DNA of 64,000 nucleotides from Onchocerca volvulus (Eukaryota; Nematoda; Chromadorea; Rhabditida; Onchocercidae). Shown one piece after another: positions 10,394-30,166 of the stretch. The number at the start of each line of letters is the position of its first letter. The first letter of the stretch is position 1. Below the pieces are notes generated by a model, which made no database searches, was not told the origin of the DNA, and saw nothing but the letters and a program-made list of their open reading frames with translations. The stretch lies in contig HG738141.1 in assembly GCA_000499405.2 (NCBI GenBank), forward strand, positions 1,244,481-1,308,480. Reading direction: 5' to 3'. The translations under genes were made by a program, and so were the position numbers.

Positions 10394-13300
10394 GCAATCA
10401 ATACGCATAAATAATTTTATCGAAAAAAAAAAAAAAAATGAAATAGCAAATTGTAAACGAATAATTTAAGCAGCCATTGAGGATAATTACTGAGGGAAGA
10501 AAGCAAAGTTTCCGAAAGACTTCTTCCCTTTTTTATAAGAAATTTCAAATTTTCAATTCATTTCAAATATTTAATGGAAACGATGCACAATCTTTATATA
10601 GAAATGGTATACAACTCGTTGTTATATTCCATTCAAAAAGAATTTTTTGAAAGATATATGACGAAATTTGTTCATTATTTATATCGATTGATTGATTATT
10701 TGTCTGCATCCGCTGAGAAATTTGATTTTAACTATCTTTGAGTTTCCTTTAACCAACTTTTTTTCAAAACTGTCCAATTATCATTGAAGAATTTCAGACA
10801 AGCAAAGGTTAATCGTCGGGTTATTTAGAAAAAGGTCAGTTATTTGGGATGTTTTTAATTGGAATTGTTCACCGAATATTCAATAAACGATATTTATTGT
10901 TGTTTTTATGACGTTGAGATGAGCGACCAAAGATCAACGATGCAATAGTTGCATGCAATTCTATTAGTCGAGTTTATTAGCAGCAAATAAACCTAGGCGT
11001 ATTTTCTTACTCGATTAAAGAGTTAAGATATTCCTCTGTGCTCATATATCTAATCGGGGCTTTAAATTTCGAAGAAATCGATTTGAAAAAGTTAAATTTT
11101 TCGTTAATTGTATTTTATTTTTTTGCGATATTGCAAACATCATCTCTATCAAATCATTTTTTTAATAAAATTGCTGCAATTTGGTGACAAAGATTATGGT
11201 AAATTTTTAATCTGAGTAAGCTGCAGCTGAAGTTAATTCTTAGAAGAGTATTTTATTGGAAAAGAGAATACATACATATTCCTTGTAGGAGATTTATGAA
11301 TAATAAATAAACCTGACAAATGACATGAAGCTGATTTTACATTCAAATCATGAATTATCTCACGATATCTTTTTGTTTTCTTTTTTCATTCTTTTTCTTT
11401 CATTTTTCTGCTACTAAGCCATAAATTACTCTCTTATTCATGGAACTAATTTTCGATAATTTAAACAACTTTAGTTTTTTTGCTTGCATACTTTAGTTTT
11501 TCACTTCTTTTTCTACGATATATGATAAAATACTCAATTGAAATTATTATTTTAAATACGTGATACGTGAAGATGAAACGTGAAAACATCCAAGCGTAAT
11601 ATGTTCGTAATAAAAAGATTATTAATAATATATGATAAATAATATGCTTATTTTGTTTTTCGCACTAATGCTCTTTCTCCGATTCTTCAAAGATGTAAAT
11701 TTATGATGATAAACCTAGTTGGATCAATCAAGTAGGATCAATTAATCACATAGGTTAATGAGAAGAGATGAGGAAGGGAAACCTGGAAAGCAGAAGTATG
11801 ATCCGAGAGATGGAAAGGTTAAGCAACAACTTCAAAAAGCTCAATACTACGAGAAAATAATCGTACAATTTTATTTTTCTTCAAGTGCAAAGCAAAAGTA
11901 TACAAACAGAAAGTGCGATAGCATCCTTTTGTAATTTCATCTCAAATGCTTTTTACAAAATTTTTCTGAAATTTTGCAAAACTAATTTGTCATTTGATAT
12001 GTAATTTGTCGATACATTTGTTATTTTAGAAAAACTTTTTCTACACTTTGATATGCATAGCGATATCAATTATATCCCTTAGAAGAGTAGGAGCTAAATT
12101 ACAATGATCCTTATCAGCGATCCATTGATGAAATGATAGGATAAGAGAGTGATAGAGTGATTCTCTCTTCCAAAAAAGTAAAATTTCTTTAAATCTAGCA
12201 ATAAATTGCAAAGGGATTGGAAAAAATATCTGTTTGTGTTTTTTTCTTTCCAACGATAAAGAAAAAGTATGCTTAGGCTATCAAGCTCATCAATTTTACT
12301 TCTTTTTAATACCAAAATACATGAATGGGCGTTCATAGCTTGTCTTTTGCATAATTTTCAATCAATAGTTGAAAAATGGCTGATAACAGGTGGTGATAAG
12401 ATTGATAGTTACTGTTATATGGGAAAGGTTAAGATGAAACTGAAGTTGGCTATAAGAGATGGTCATTGTCCACTCTAGTGATAATTATAGAGACAAATGA
12501 AATTCGTATGATAGGATATCTGACGGCCATTATAAGAACGGTTTGTAGAAGCATTTTCAAGAAAGACTGTTATTATCATAAATATTCAAGTCGATAAGAG
12601 CTTATCTTACTTATTAGTTCCTCTCTTTGTAGCGAGAAAGGCTTAGTTGGGAGGTTTAAAGCATAATTTAATATTGCTCTATTAATTTCCTCCGTCCAAT
12701 TAATATCTCTCCTTTCTCTTTCCAACTTTTTGTGTTGTTTTATTTTGAAATAATAATGAACAATTTTAATTTAAATTTTGTTAATTTGTTTCCTTCAAAG
12801 TTCCCGGACAAAAAAAGATCGAAATTGAAAAATTATTCAAATATTATGGAAAATTAGTTAACAAGTTTGATCTGTGAAATTTATGTTATTTATTTTGGTA
12901 AAGATGAATTTTGCAGAAAGAGGAATTTTGCTTTGCATGTTTCTAAAAAAGAGGTAAAGTATTCTGTAAACTTTAATTAGAATTGGAATCGTATTTTTAG
13001 GCATCCTTTTTGCTTTCGCTATTCCATAAATAATATTCTATGAACTTTGATTAAAATAATTGACCTCTTTGTTGATTAAATATAAATTATCAAGTGAACT
13101 TTAGCTTTTGTCACTTCCGACATGGCGCTTAGCTCCGTTTTTCAAATTTATATCACTGAAGTACACTTCTCTTTTAATATCATCTCAAATCGTTTAACCT
13201 CAAAATTCACTTACTGGCCCTCATAATTTCAATTACGTAAATCATTACATGCGTCTTTTCGTCTCTTTGAAAATGATAAAATAACGGAAAAACTGAAATG

Positions 13301-15920
13301 GAAGTAGGATAGTGTGAGAATTGTCTGGATGAATGACTGAAATTTGTAATATTTTCACTTTTCTAAAATTAAATAACTTCATGTACAATTATCGATTCGA
13401 ATATTTTTATAGATCTGTTCAGGTATTGATTTTCCATTTTTCTTCAATAATTAGAAAAAAAGGGATTTTGTACTGATTTCGAGTTCTTAGTGATAGTGTT
13501 CGAATCTTCAGCCCCGATTCCGGGATTTATAAAGAATTTAATTAAATATTTCTAGGGAAATGATAACACGAAAAGCATTTAATTATCTAAAACTTTGTTC
13601 GAAATTGTCCTCAACCGAGCGCTGACGACATTCTCAGTTCTAATTTTCACGCCCCTCAAAGATTTTCTCAATCAACCACCGATAAATGGGTTGTCTTTCG
13701 TATGGATTAGTAATCTGACGATGAGACGTTGGCTCAAAGTGATTCGTGGCCTTGTCCTTGTCTTTATTGTCAACTTCCCCACATAAATGTCGCGATTCAA
13801 AAAAAAAAAAAAAACTTTGGCTTTTCAAATCTGGAGACCTTTTTTTTTTCATTTTATTTTAAGAATATATAAGAAATTTGTGAAATTTTCACGCTGACAA
13901 GTTGAACTGATCTGCTCTTTTTTGTTTTCGAACAAAAATTAAATTTTAAGTTTTTATTTTCAAGTCGATGATACTAAATTATAAAATCTCAAAAAAAATA
14001 GTTAATTTCAGTCGTCGAAAACATAAATTTGAATTATTGAGCTAACTGAAAATAGAAAATGAGCTAATTTGATAGTAGAAAATTGGATTTTAATTCCATT
14101 GAATCATCAATTTCAAATCATCTCCTCTAAGATTATTTTTACATTTTTAAATTAGCTCAGTAATCAATATCCCATCTTTTGAATTATTCTGTTAAGAGAA
14201 AATTGTTTTCAAAATTACTTCAAATTCCATTTCGATTAAAGTTCTTTGCCTCAATGCGATACGTCTAGCTTTAGATATTTATCTGATTGTATTTTGCATG
14301 AATACGTCAAATTAAAGTTTTTTTTCCACATTATCATCACTGCCATATTTTCATTGACAAAGAATTGCAGAAATGACGTCACCCAAAAGTTTAGAATGTA
14401 ATTTGAAAAATAATTCTGACGTTTAAATTTCCTATAATTTATATTTAAAGGATTGAAACTTTTAGTAATTCATATTAATGTTATACTTTCTAGTATTTCC
14501 TTCAAAAGTTATTGCCAAATTTCCTCATTTATATGCTATAGTGAGACGTAAAAAACACTTATTTTCATTATACATAAAGCATATAACGTAAATTAAGTTG
14601 CATTGGTGACGTTCAATTGTTACAAGTTATTAATTCAACTTGAATCTAAAGTTACTCCCAATTTGTACTGAAAGTTTTAAAAATGCTGAGAAAGATTGAA
14701 ATCATTAAATTTTTGTAAAATAGCGAAAAGCAATCAATAAGAATATCAGAATTATGAAGATCTTTATTAGAGCTATGAAATTTTCGAATCACTACTTTCG
14801 TGACATTTTTAGAAAGGAATATCCATCCGTAGAGCGAGGAATTCAAAAATACTCAAAATTTATGAGATGATATTTGATGAGGAACGGAAGGGAAATATAT
14901 ACCGCTTGACATCGGTGAGTCTAACGGATTTCGAAAGTGCAATTTAGCAGCAGCAGCAGGACTCGGGAAATTGAGGTAGTGCGGCTGCGATTTCTAAAAA
15001 TCGTAATGAAATTTGCGAACAGACAGGGAAATAAACAGGCAGATTGAAAGAACGGCAATCAGACATGTCATTTTCTCTAAAGATTTACCTCTGATAATTT
15101 AGCTTAATAATTTAGTCTCATTTTAAGGTCTCATTCTGTTCATTAGCGTTTCTTCATTGCTCGCACTTTGAGTATAGCAAAATTTGGCTTAAAATTGAGC
15201 CTAACATATTAACTTCAGTTAGTCTTAAATTCATTTTTCTTTATTTTGTTGGGAATCTAAAAACGAATCGTTTTTGAATGGATTCCTTAAAATGAATAAA
15301 AGTAATTCCGTCATTTTCGATAGTTTTTTTTTTTTTATTTAGTTATTTCACTTAATTAATGATTTATAAATGTCGAAAACTTACGAACACTTAAATGGAT
15401 TTAACATCAAAATATGTTTGAAAGTTGATGATTCGTTGACAAACAATGATTAGGTAATACATGTTGTTTACGGTAACCCATGGAAACACGTCGCACACGC
15501 AAGTTATCTCGCAACAGAATCGCAGATAACGCCGTAGATTTAACAGTACCATTAATACATGTCAACTATTAACCTTCCCGTTTGCCTCATTTGCAGTATT
15601 GTATTGAGAAACAAAATCATCTGATATTAGTTTACTTTTCAAACAATATAACTCTTAATGATCAAAGCGGATTTTTTTTTCTTGCTAATTAATTTTACAA
15701 ATTTTATTAAAAGAAATCGAATTGAATAAAAATATTTGTCGCATCAGTTATCAGTCTAAGGTCTACACTCCTCTTCATTTTGATCATATCTAACAATTTT
15801 AATTGTAACATTGGTCGCCTGCTTGCGGAAAAGTCCGTTATAGTCGTGTTTTTTATTCTAAAAATTAACAAATATACTAAAATTTCAAGAAATTTTGGCA
15901 AAAATCGGCTTCTAATTTGA
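10394..15920. other. 5.5-kb gene-poor interval
   Basis: Mostly AT-rich and featureless. Weak items: a 58-codon frame at 11758-11934, a 69-codon frame at 12269-12478, a GC-richer block at 13580-13815 bordered by a 15-A run, a CAG run at 14949-14960, and a GC-richer block at 15470-15540 that could belong to the globin promoter. None is strong enough to be called a gene. Confidence 0.4.
11758..11934 (+). CDS. possible small ORF, unknown
   Basis: ATG at 11758 opens 58 codons ending TAA. The first 35 residues are strongly charged (MRRDEEGKPGKQKYDPRDG at the start) and the GC content of this stretch is above the background. A second frame starting at 11768 is also open for 30 codons. There is no splice or family support. 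Confidence 0.25.
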   Translation: MRRDEEGKPGKQKYDPRDGKVKQQLQKAQYYEKIIVQFYFSSSAKQKYTNRKCDSILL

Positions 15921-22453
<6,533 letters not shown>

Positions 22454-23440
22454 GATGACCGATGGGGGATACTGAAATCAGTATGACACCATCAGTAATT
22501 CTGAAAATTTACTGTAAAAGATTGATAAATTTTGCAAATGCTCGTGAATTTCAAATGATCATTTTAGAAAGGTCAAATATGATGCATCTGACATTAGACA
22601 ATCGCGAACAACGATTCTATTTCACCGAAATTATTCAAAATCAGGGAAGAAACTGAAGATGATAGAGTGAGCTGTTCCATTTGCTATGTTGTGTGCAGAT
22701 AATTTCAGTTATCGTGCTTAATTTATCAATTATCAAATTGGAACAGAAAAGGAAGATCTTGTTGGTCCATGATGGCCTAGCTTCATCTGATGTTTGATTG
22801 ATTTGAAATATATAGAAAAATATATTTCAGATATATTTCATCTAATCGATGAATTGTCATTTACTAAATTTTAGAAGTAAGAGTAGGTTTTTTGACAAGC
22901 AAGTTGACACTTTCCTTAAGATTCTGAATTTAAACTTTGTTATTACAATGAAGAAATTTACTACAACCAAATGATAAATGATAAAATGACCTGATTGAAA
23001 CTCGGACAATTCATTTTCCACACATATTGTTGTATTCTCTTTTATGCTATTCTTTTCGTGGAGAAATTTCTTTCTCCAAACAGATTTCGTGTTTTAAACG
23101 GATTTTTGTTATACTAGAAAATAATCTGACGATTGTGATTGCAAAACGGGTTATGTGATTTTGGTTATATTTCACTATAAATTGTTACATATTATTGGCA
23201 GGAAACATTTGAACTAACAAATTATCGATTCATTTGCATGTTTGCTTGGGTAAACTACTATTATGTTCATGCATAAAAACGAGCCAAGCAATACCAGAAA
23301 GATTAGCTTAATAGTTTCGCAGATACATATCTTCTGTCTTTTAGATATCATTTTATCAAATGGGTTAATGATTCACCTATAAAAAGTCATTGCAAATGCA
23401 GTATAAGTCATGTTTAGTCCAAATACTTTTGCAACTTTCA
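22454..23440. other. 3' flank of the globin gene
   Basis: Carries the likely 3' untranslated region and AT-rich spacer. No other gene seen; the open frame at 22462-22656 lacks start context and splice support. Confidence 0.45.
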
Positions 23441-23449
23441 GCACTTTTT

Positions 23450-23580
23450 TCCTCTTATCATCACTTCAATCGAGAAATCAGTTGATTGATAATTATATTA
23501 TGCAAAGTGAAATAATCGGAAATGTTTTGCTTGCAGATTGCATGACTTGCAGAATAACCGATTTGTTATGCTAGAAAGGA
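23450..23580 (+). pseudogene. dead duplicate of the GET1 5' region and first exon start
   Basis: This stretch aligns with 24721-24830: both have TCATCACTTCA-TCGA-AAAT, a TTAT(A)T-ATGC-AAGT block, AATGTTTT-CTTGCAG and then ATT-CATGRCTTGC around the initiation codon. In this copy the frame after ATG reads MTCRITDLLC and stops, whereas the live copy starts [10 protein letters not shown]. It looks like an old tandem duplication of promoter, leader and start that has decayed. Confidence 0.5.
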
Positions 23581-24789
23581 TGGAAAGTTCGAAAACATCA
23601 GCAAATGCAAATGAGCAAAGAAATCATGTGAATATCATATGAATGTAATAAAATATTTTCAGTTGCTAATAACTTGTTGCATACATATCGATGATGATTT
23701 AACGGCTAGAAGCAGACTTTTCGGCATAAAGCGAAAATATTCAATGGAGAAATTATAATGGCATTTTAATGATACTCGTAGTTGTTAGTCAAAAATTGGC
23801 CTAATTTCACTTGGAATTTATTTTCAAAGAAGATGAAATGAAAAGAAATGAAGCAATAAATGGAAAAATGAAAAAGAATAGGATTAAAGATAAAAGAGAA
23901 ACAGAGATAAAAAGACAAGATTATAAGTTTGTTGTATATTTGAAGCAATTTGAAATTTGAAGTCAGTTTTATCACAAATCTTTTGATAGCAAAATTGTTA
24001 TCATTTCCGTCAACAGGACTTATTGCTGGACAAAGAAATGATTAATTACATGTGATGTTATCATAACTGATATTGGTAAAAGAAAATTTGTGAGATAACA
24101 AAAAGAAGAAATTGCATTTATGCAAATATAAAAATTATTGCCACTTACCATTGTTACTTATACCATCACACATTAGGAGATGAGAACTTCTTCATGTTCA
24201 TATTCTACCAGAGAAGGCGAGGAAGTACTTATTGTTGGAATTGCGAATTTTAGGTCTTACAAGTTATGACAATTAGCAAGTTATATATGCTTCACAAAGT
24301 TGATTGAATAGATGGAATATATTAAAGTGAATTGAATTAAAGATAGCAAATTAATTAATACAACTTTTCATTTTTTCTTTTTTGGAGAAAAAGTCTCTGA
24401 TGAGTGGATAGTAGACAATACATATGCATGTATTTTCTTGATAATTCAATGGAACAAATTTAAATTGAATTTTCTATTAATGAGATTGCTTATTTACATA
24501 TCGTGACCGCGTTAATGTTTGTAGTGGATTGATAAAGTAACCTGCGGAAAGTAGAGGTTCGCGGGATGTGTGTTATTTTGGACGATGGCATATACAACAA
24601 TGAGAATTTATATAAATAAATTTTAAATAGTTTATTATCTATTGGTAGGAGTTGAGCAGTGCAGGAGAATTATAAAAACAATCAAGCAGGGAAAAATATT
24701 TTTGTTACTTTGATCAGTTTATTCCCTCTCATCATCACTTCATCGAAAAATTGATCACTTATTATATAATGCGAAGTAAATAATGTTTT

Positions 24790-24803
24790 TTTTGCAGATT
24801 ACA
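24790..24803 (+). promoter_or_regulatory. probable SL trans-splice acceptor of the GET1 gene
   Basis: A T-rich tract ending in TTTTGCAG at 24797 lies six bases before the ATG at 24804. This arrangement fits a spliced-leader acceptor; a cis intron cannot be excluded. Confidence 0.45.
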
Positions 24804-27192
24804 ATGGCTTGCTTAACATTCGTTGATATAGTAAATCAATATACTGCATGGAATGTTGATGGGTTTGGTATTTTGGCGTGTTTTCTTGCAATATTTTTAT
24901 TCTCATATTGGATGATATTAACGCGATGGCTTGCAGCAAAGGTTAGCTAATAATTTAATTTTATTATTTGGATGGAAGTCAACTGAAAATTCTACAAGAT
25001 TTCAAGGAAAATTTTAAATTGAATTTTTTTTTAGTTGAAATTGTTGCTACCTCGAAGGATTCATCATAATGCAGTGAATTCTCGAATTGAAGTTTTGGCT
25101 TTAGAGATTAGGCAAATGAAATCCGACTTAGATGCACTCTCACCAACAGCTCAATTTGCTGCTTATTTTAAGAAAGAACGAAATCTGAAACAACTATTAG
25201 CTGAACTAAATGATTTAAGTAAGCCTTTTCCTGGACGAATAAGTTTTCTTTTTTTTTTTTTCCTTAATTGGAATTCTTGCACATTCATGTATGGCCTAAA
25301 CTGGCCTCAACTGGCAAATAGATTCGAAATTATTCCTTAAATAGCTTTTCGTTATCAACAGATAACGAATACAATTGCGAATGGTTTGACACTACACTGA
25401 TGCTTTTTTTGGAAATTAAATATGAATTGAACCAAAGCACAAAAAAAAAAAGCTCGCTACTTTGAAAATTTACTCGCTTCAGTCATTTGCAGCTATGGAA
25501 CGCGAGAAAAATTCCGGTATAGCATCCACTTTGTTATTAATTGTTAGCGGGATATTCGTCCAGTTGGTAGCTATATCGTTGATGTTTTATTCTCGTAATG
25601 TTATAATTGGACATATTAATTCCTCATATTTTTGGCCATTCAACTTTTTGCTCTATATTCCTAATTTTTCGGCACCGATGAATCAGAATGACAGTGCTGA
25701 AGGTAAGATCCATTAAAAATTGGATTCATTCACATGATAAGATGGCAACAATTGTGATACCAATAGATTATTTTTAATATGCTGACATGACTAAAAATTA
25801 CACTCTAATATAGAAGTATGTTATGAAATTTGAAACTGCTTATCGGAAGAAAAGTGTCAGCATCACACATTTCCTTGATTTATCGATAACTCTCAATAAA
25901 AACTTTGGATTTCAGGAACGCCCGTGACGCTTTTCGCATTTCTTTCACTTGTAACATTTGTTTGGCAGAATACATATTTAAGAACGAGTGATAGTATGAA
26001 ATTGAAGATATTCTGATGCAAACAGCTAACTTCAAGTATCGTTGTTGATCTCTCATCATTTTTAGCCATATTGTTCCTATTATTTATTTTCTTAAGTTTT
26101 TCGCGTAGCCGAGAGAAAGTGTTCAAAATATCGGGTAAGGATGCATATCATACTTCATTTATAGTATGATATAGTTTATATTTGCCAGAAAAAAAAAAAA
26201 AAAAAGAATAAAATGAATTCAAGTGATGATTGCTGAATATAAATCGAAATCTTTTAAAGATGGTGAAAATTACTTTTTTTTATCCTAGCTAACTATATTT
26301 TATGAAATGTTTTATATAAGAAATGAATAATGCATGGAATATGTTCAAATTATAAGAAATAATGCAGATGATATAAATTAATATTTTCGATTATACATCG
26401 ATTATGCAGTATCTTATAATCATTCCTTTTTAGTTCTTTTACTCTTGTATTTTTAAGCTCATACCACTAGTGAAGATTTCTTTTAATTACCGATGGTGCT
26501 GTTCAGTTGTTGTATTATATATAGTTTAAATTAATTTGTTCAACTTTAAAAAATATTGTTTTGTGTTCATATTAGTAGTATGCTTTATCTGATAACTTGT
26601 TTAATCTTCAGGTCAAAAATGTTATCCTAATGATCCTAATGACTAGTCAATAATGATTTATCAATGATAGACTGCTTATTAGAATTATTTCTAAAATTTA
26701 GCAAATCTAATCAGATATCAATGTTCTTTATTATTGGCATTTGGGGAGGGAAATACAGGATATATGCAACGTTCAAGTTTTTCGCTTATCGGTTCACTAT
26801 TGTTTCTGCTTGGGTTAGTGTGCATTTACAGTGTTTTTGAGACGTGCGACATACAGAAACTGATCACGTTAATGCCAAGCCTTAATTTTAGAATGCAATC
26901 ATTGTTATGGATCGCATTTTTTGTTTCTTTTGTAATAAAAGTACCAATGAAGCGGAAACATTGCCTTGAGAGAGAACAAGTAACATATTTTATTATTAAA
27001 ACAACAACTGCAGAAAAGTTAGGTCTATTGGAAGAAGTGAAGGAATAGCAGCGCATGCTTCCATATTATTGTTTTTTTTTTTTTTAAAATAACATTAAAC
27101 CAACATTATTGTTGTCTCTTGCAGCATCCAGATTATATATAATTGGAGATTTCAGAGACGTTGAGTCGCTAGGAGTTGTTAACCCAAAATGA
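24804..27192 (+). CDS. GET1/WRB homolog, tail-anchored protein insertion receptor
   Basis: GET1 (WRB in humans) is the ER membrane receptor that, with its partner, releases tail-anchored proteins from the ATPase GET3 into the membrane. Exons 24804-24941, 25035-25218, 25493-25702 and 25916-26016 (TGA) give 210 residues. Transmembrane segments lie near residues 21-40, 118-138 and 180-195. Between the first two is the cytosolic coiled coil that binds GET3, with the family pattern [18 protein letters not shown]. An alternative 3' end is possible: a phase-1 donor at 25993 (GATA/GTATGA) joins 26066-26134 and 27125-27192 (strong acceptor CTCTTGCAG), adding a fourth hydrophobic stretch and giving 248 residues. 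The shorter form matches the usual family length and topology better. The nuoM fragment lies in the intron of the longer form. Confidence 0.82.
26721..26949 (+). pseudogene. nuoM: nuoM fragment, bacterial type, probably a Wolbachia insertion
   Basis: From ATG 26721 the frame reads [20 protein letters not shown]. It then shifts near 26783, and the other frame continues with [22 protein letters not shown] and [16 protein letters not shown] to 26949. These are successive conserved blocks of the proton-pumping subunit M of bacterial complex I (NuoM/ND4): the IG-WGG--R-YA block and the LWIAFF-SF--K-PM block. In the family the latter is followed by a PFH-WLP-AH motif, which is missing here; the sequence changes abruptly. 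One frameshift and truncation at both ends mean it cannot work. The likeness is to alpha-proteobacterial NuoM rather than to nematode mitochondrial ND4, and filarial nuclear genomes are known to hold Wolbachia pieces. Confidence 0.78.
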
Positions 27193-27319
27193 AGATTAAT
27201 GAATACACAAGTGATTGTTATCTCCACTTTAATAATGCATATTTTAATAATGCAAAAAGTAACAATCTCTTCTATAGCGAACCATGAATCTGATCGTAAT
27301 CATCATTTCCCAATAAAAT

Positions 27320-28868
27320 TCAAATATCGCCTTTGAAGTTGTTCCATTTTCTGCGCTCTAATTAGTTCCAGTAATCTTAAAGACAGTAATATTCAACAAA
27401 CACTTACTTTCGTAATTTTCTTCCCGGCTTAATTTTAACCTTTCAAACATCAATTTCCCCGCTTTTCGAAACTGCGGGAATGTTGGCATTTAAATTGTGC
27501 CTGTATGTTGTATTCTATGAATAAGTCTTGCAATTAAATTGTTAAATCATTCAATTTTTTAAGACTGACTAACTCTTCTTCTGTTCAATAATTTGAAACT
27601 CATAAGTATTTTAAATTGAACATTTCATCATTACGCCATCTTCATTCTCAAGATACTAAACTAAACCTTCCAGATTATACAAATATTTATCGCGAAAAAA
27701 CTAATTTGTGGTGAAATTAATGTTTGATTTTCATACTTCCAGTTGATATACAGAATAATGAAATCAATGTATAAGCAATATGCTTTTGTGCACATTTTAT
27801 GAGTAAAAAAAAGTAATTTTACTGATGTTCCGTATCAATCAGGAAAAATAATGGAAACCTCATTACTATCATCAAATCTATATAACATCAGTCTTCAAGC
27901 CATAAACGAACTTCATTATCAAAAAATCGGATAGGAAGTGATAAAGGAATTTTGACTGTCAATCAAAGGTGCGGATTCAGTCAATTTCTGGGATTATGGA
28001 TGCTTCTTACTAAATCATTATTCAAACACACATGTATTTCATGTACGATTAATGAATCAATGAAACATGAGCAGTTACGGTAGGCTGAAATATTTATGAA
28101 TAAATCAATGAATACAATGGGGAATGAAATCATTTAGTGGGAGAGATTATTGAGACATGGAATATGAGAAATATTAAATCACCAATGACTGCTGAAATAT
28201 TGACCCTATGACCTTTTTTTGTTAGCAATAATGAATCAGTAGCAAGCGAGATTCACAGTGATAATTTGTTTAGAATACATCAAGTATCTCATTCAAATTT
28301 CTATGCTAATCTCATAAACATGCGAATTTTAAATCGCTTTTCTTATTTCCAATTCTGAAATTACTGGAAGCTTGTGATCTAAGAGAATAATGATGTATGA
28401 TAGAGTGATGAGTCGCGTTGATATTTGAAAAAAAAATTTGAAATGATGCAGTTCCGAACATGCTTATTTCTAGTTCTTATCACATCTATCATAATATCGT
28501 GTATAGCAACTAAATGAAATATCACCTGAGCATTAGGATTTGAATATTTAACATCTTTAATTAAAAAGGACTTTAACATATCATTGAAGCGTTATAAGAT
28601 TCTGAATAAATTGGAAAATAAGAAGGAAAGCAGAATTTGGATATCGCTGCTCTGTCTGCATGCTTTGAAATTAGTTAGTTAGCTCAAGCCTAACAAGTTT
28701 AAACTTTGTCTAAGTAAGCAAAGAGTTGAATTTTGTAATTTCTGGTCTTCAATTTTTACTATTAAAAAATAAACCAATATTTAGCAGCACTTCTGAAAAC
28801 TCACCAATGCCGCAATTGGCAGAATCTGAATCTAAAAGATGAGGTCTTCCTTCACCTCCCAAATCCAT
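27320..28868 (-). CDS. 64-residue protein of unknown function, 4 small exons
   Basis: Exons on the minus strand: 28868-28805 (MDLGGEGRPHLLDSDS start, donor GTGAGT), 28554-28526, 27471-27408 (acceptor CCCGCAG, donor GTAAGT) and 27357-27320 (TGA). They sum to 195 nt and keep one frame with matching phases 1, 0 and 1. The N-terminal half is Gly/Asp/Ser-rich. The C-terminal half is a basic helix-like segment (FRKAGKLMFERLKLSREE). No signal peptide or membrane segment is present. The first and third exons are the most convincing; the 29-nt second exon and the last acceptor (CTAATTAG) are weaker. No family recognised. Confidence 0.5.
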
Positions 28869-30166
28869 AAAAGATGATGTATATCATAAAAGGAGATGGA
28901 TCGAGTGGATGGTAGAAGTTCAACAACTAATTGAATACAGAAGAAATTAAACTTTCTGAATTGTTTTTATATTGTTTCTATTAACAAAGTTGTTTTCTTT
29001 TCCCGACAACAATTATGAATAAGTAATGATTTAAGATTTTCAATGAATAAACATCAAGCATCCACATTATGAGCAACTTTTATATTGCTACAATTAATTA
29101 TTCCAATTACATGTTTCATCAATCAAATTTCACGTTAATATCTAGTTTCTCCTTTTCTCGAGTTAATATTTAATATTTAATTTCTCTATTTAATTTCTAT
29201 TTAATATTTAATTCCTTTCGTGTTTCATCATTCTAATGGAAGTTTATATGATTAAGATTAAGGAAATCGTTACTCTGATATTTTTCAAGCGGAGATAATA
29301 AAGAATGGAAAGAAAAAGTTTCATTTCATCAATGTAGTTGAGAGTTTATACTTATTTTCGTAAACTTCCCTCTTTCTCATTTTCTCATCAACTAATTTTG
29401 ATTGGTTCTGAAAATTCTCTCACTATTGGTGTTCTTAGTATTTTCATTTTGTTGATAATGAGTAATACTTGCTAATAAATAATTCTTAATCACGACAGTA
29501 TTTATAGATTTGAACTATAGAATTTATGGCGTTTTAGGCCATTAAAATTTTACCTGCCTTATGTTCCACAAATAACAATGACATGGAGTAGTTGATATAT
29601 AAACGTCAATTTTCATTGAATATTCATCTTTAAAAGAAAAAAAAAGAAAAAAAAAAGAAAAGGAATAGTTCACCATTCACTCATTCACTTCCTTTTCATT
29701 TTACAAAAATTTCGGAACAAATTTTTCGAATACTTTTTTCACTTCGTATATTTTCTCATTGTTTTTGTACACCGTTCAAATCACTTTTTTTTTCGCTCAA
29801 TACAGCAAAAACTTGGATGATTTTAAGTAATTTCTCAAGTATTTTTGCGAATTTTATAAATCACCTTTGACTTAAATGTTGTCAACGCAGGAATATCTCA
29901 TCAATTCTTCAATACTTTCCATCAAACTCATTAACTTTTTACAGTTTTATGTTTTCGAAGCTATCACAACTCGAAGTATGCAGATTATAGTTAATATCTT
30001 TATACTACCACATGATTGCATCAAAGAAAAAGAGGAAATGAATGGAAATGAGATGATGAAATGATGACAGATATATTTGGAGCAAATACAGGAAGATGAT
30101 TGAGATGACTAGAATGAGAGCACAGTAAAAACACTAATAAAAAAGATCTCATCTTAATCAATCCCT
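28869..30166. other. AT-rich intergenic stretch
   Basis: No gene recognised. Includes an A-rich stretch at 29633-29662 and runs of TTTAATATTTAAT near 29165-29215. Confidence 0.45.

Noticed and set aside
13495..13515. GTTCGAATC, like a tRNA B box
   Set aside because: No acceptor stem, A box or anticodon arm can be built around it.
13580..13852. GC-richer block with frames on both strands and a 15-A run, possibly a retroposon with tail
   Set aside because: No family match, no target-site duplication seen, and the frame runs through the homopolymer as poly-Phe. Left as a weak item in the gap entry.
26721..27048. Real nuclear gene or mitochondrial ND4 copy (numt)
   Set aside because: The conserved blocks are split by a frameshift and end abruptly, and they resemble the bacterial NuoM form rather than the divergent nematode mitochondrial subunit.
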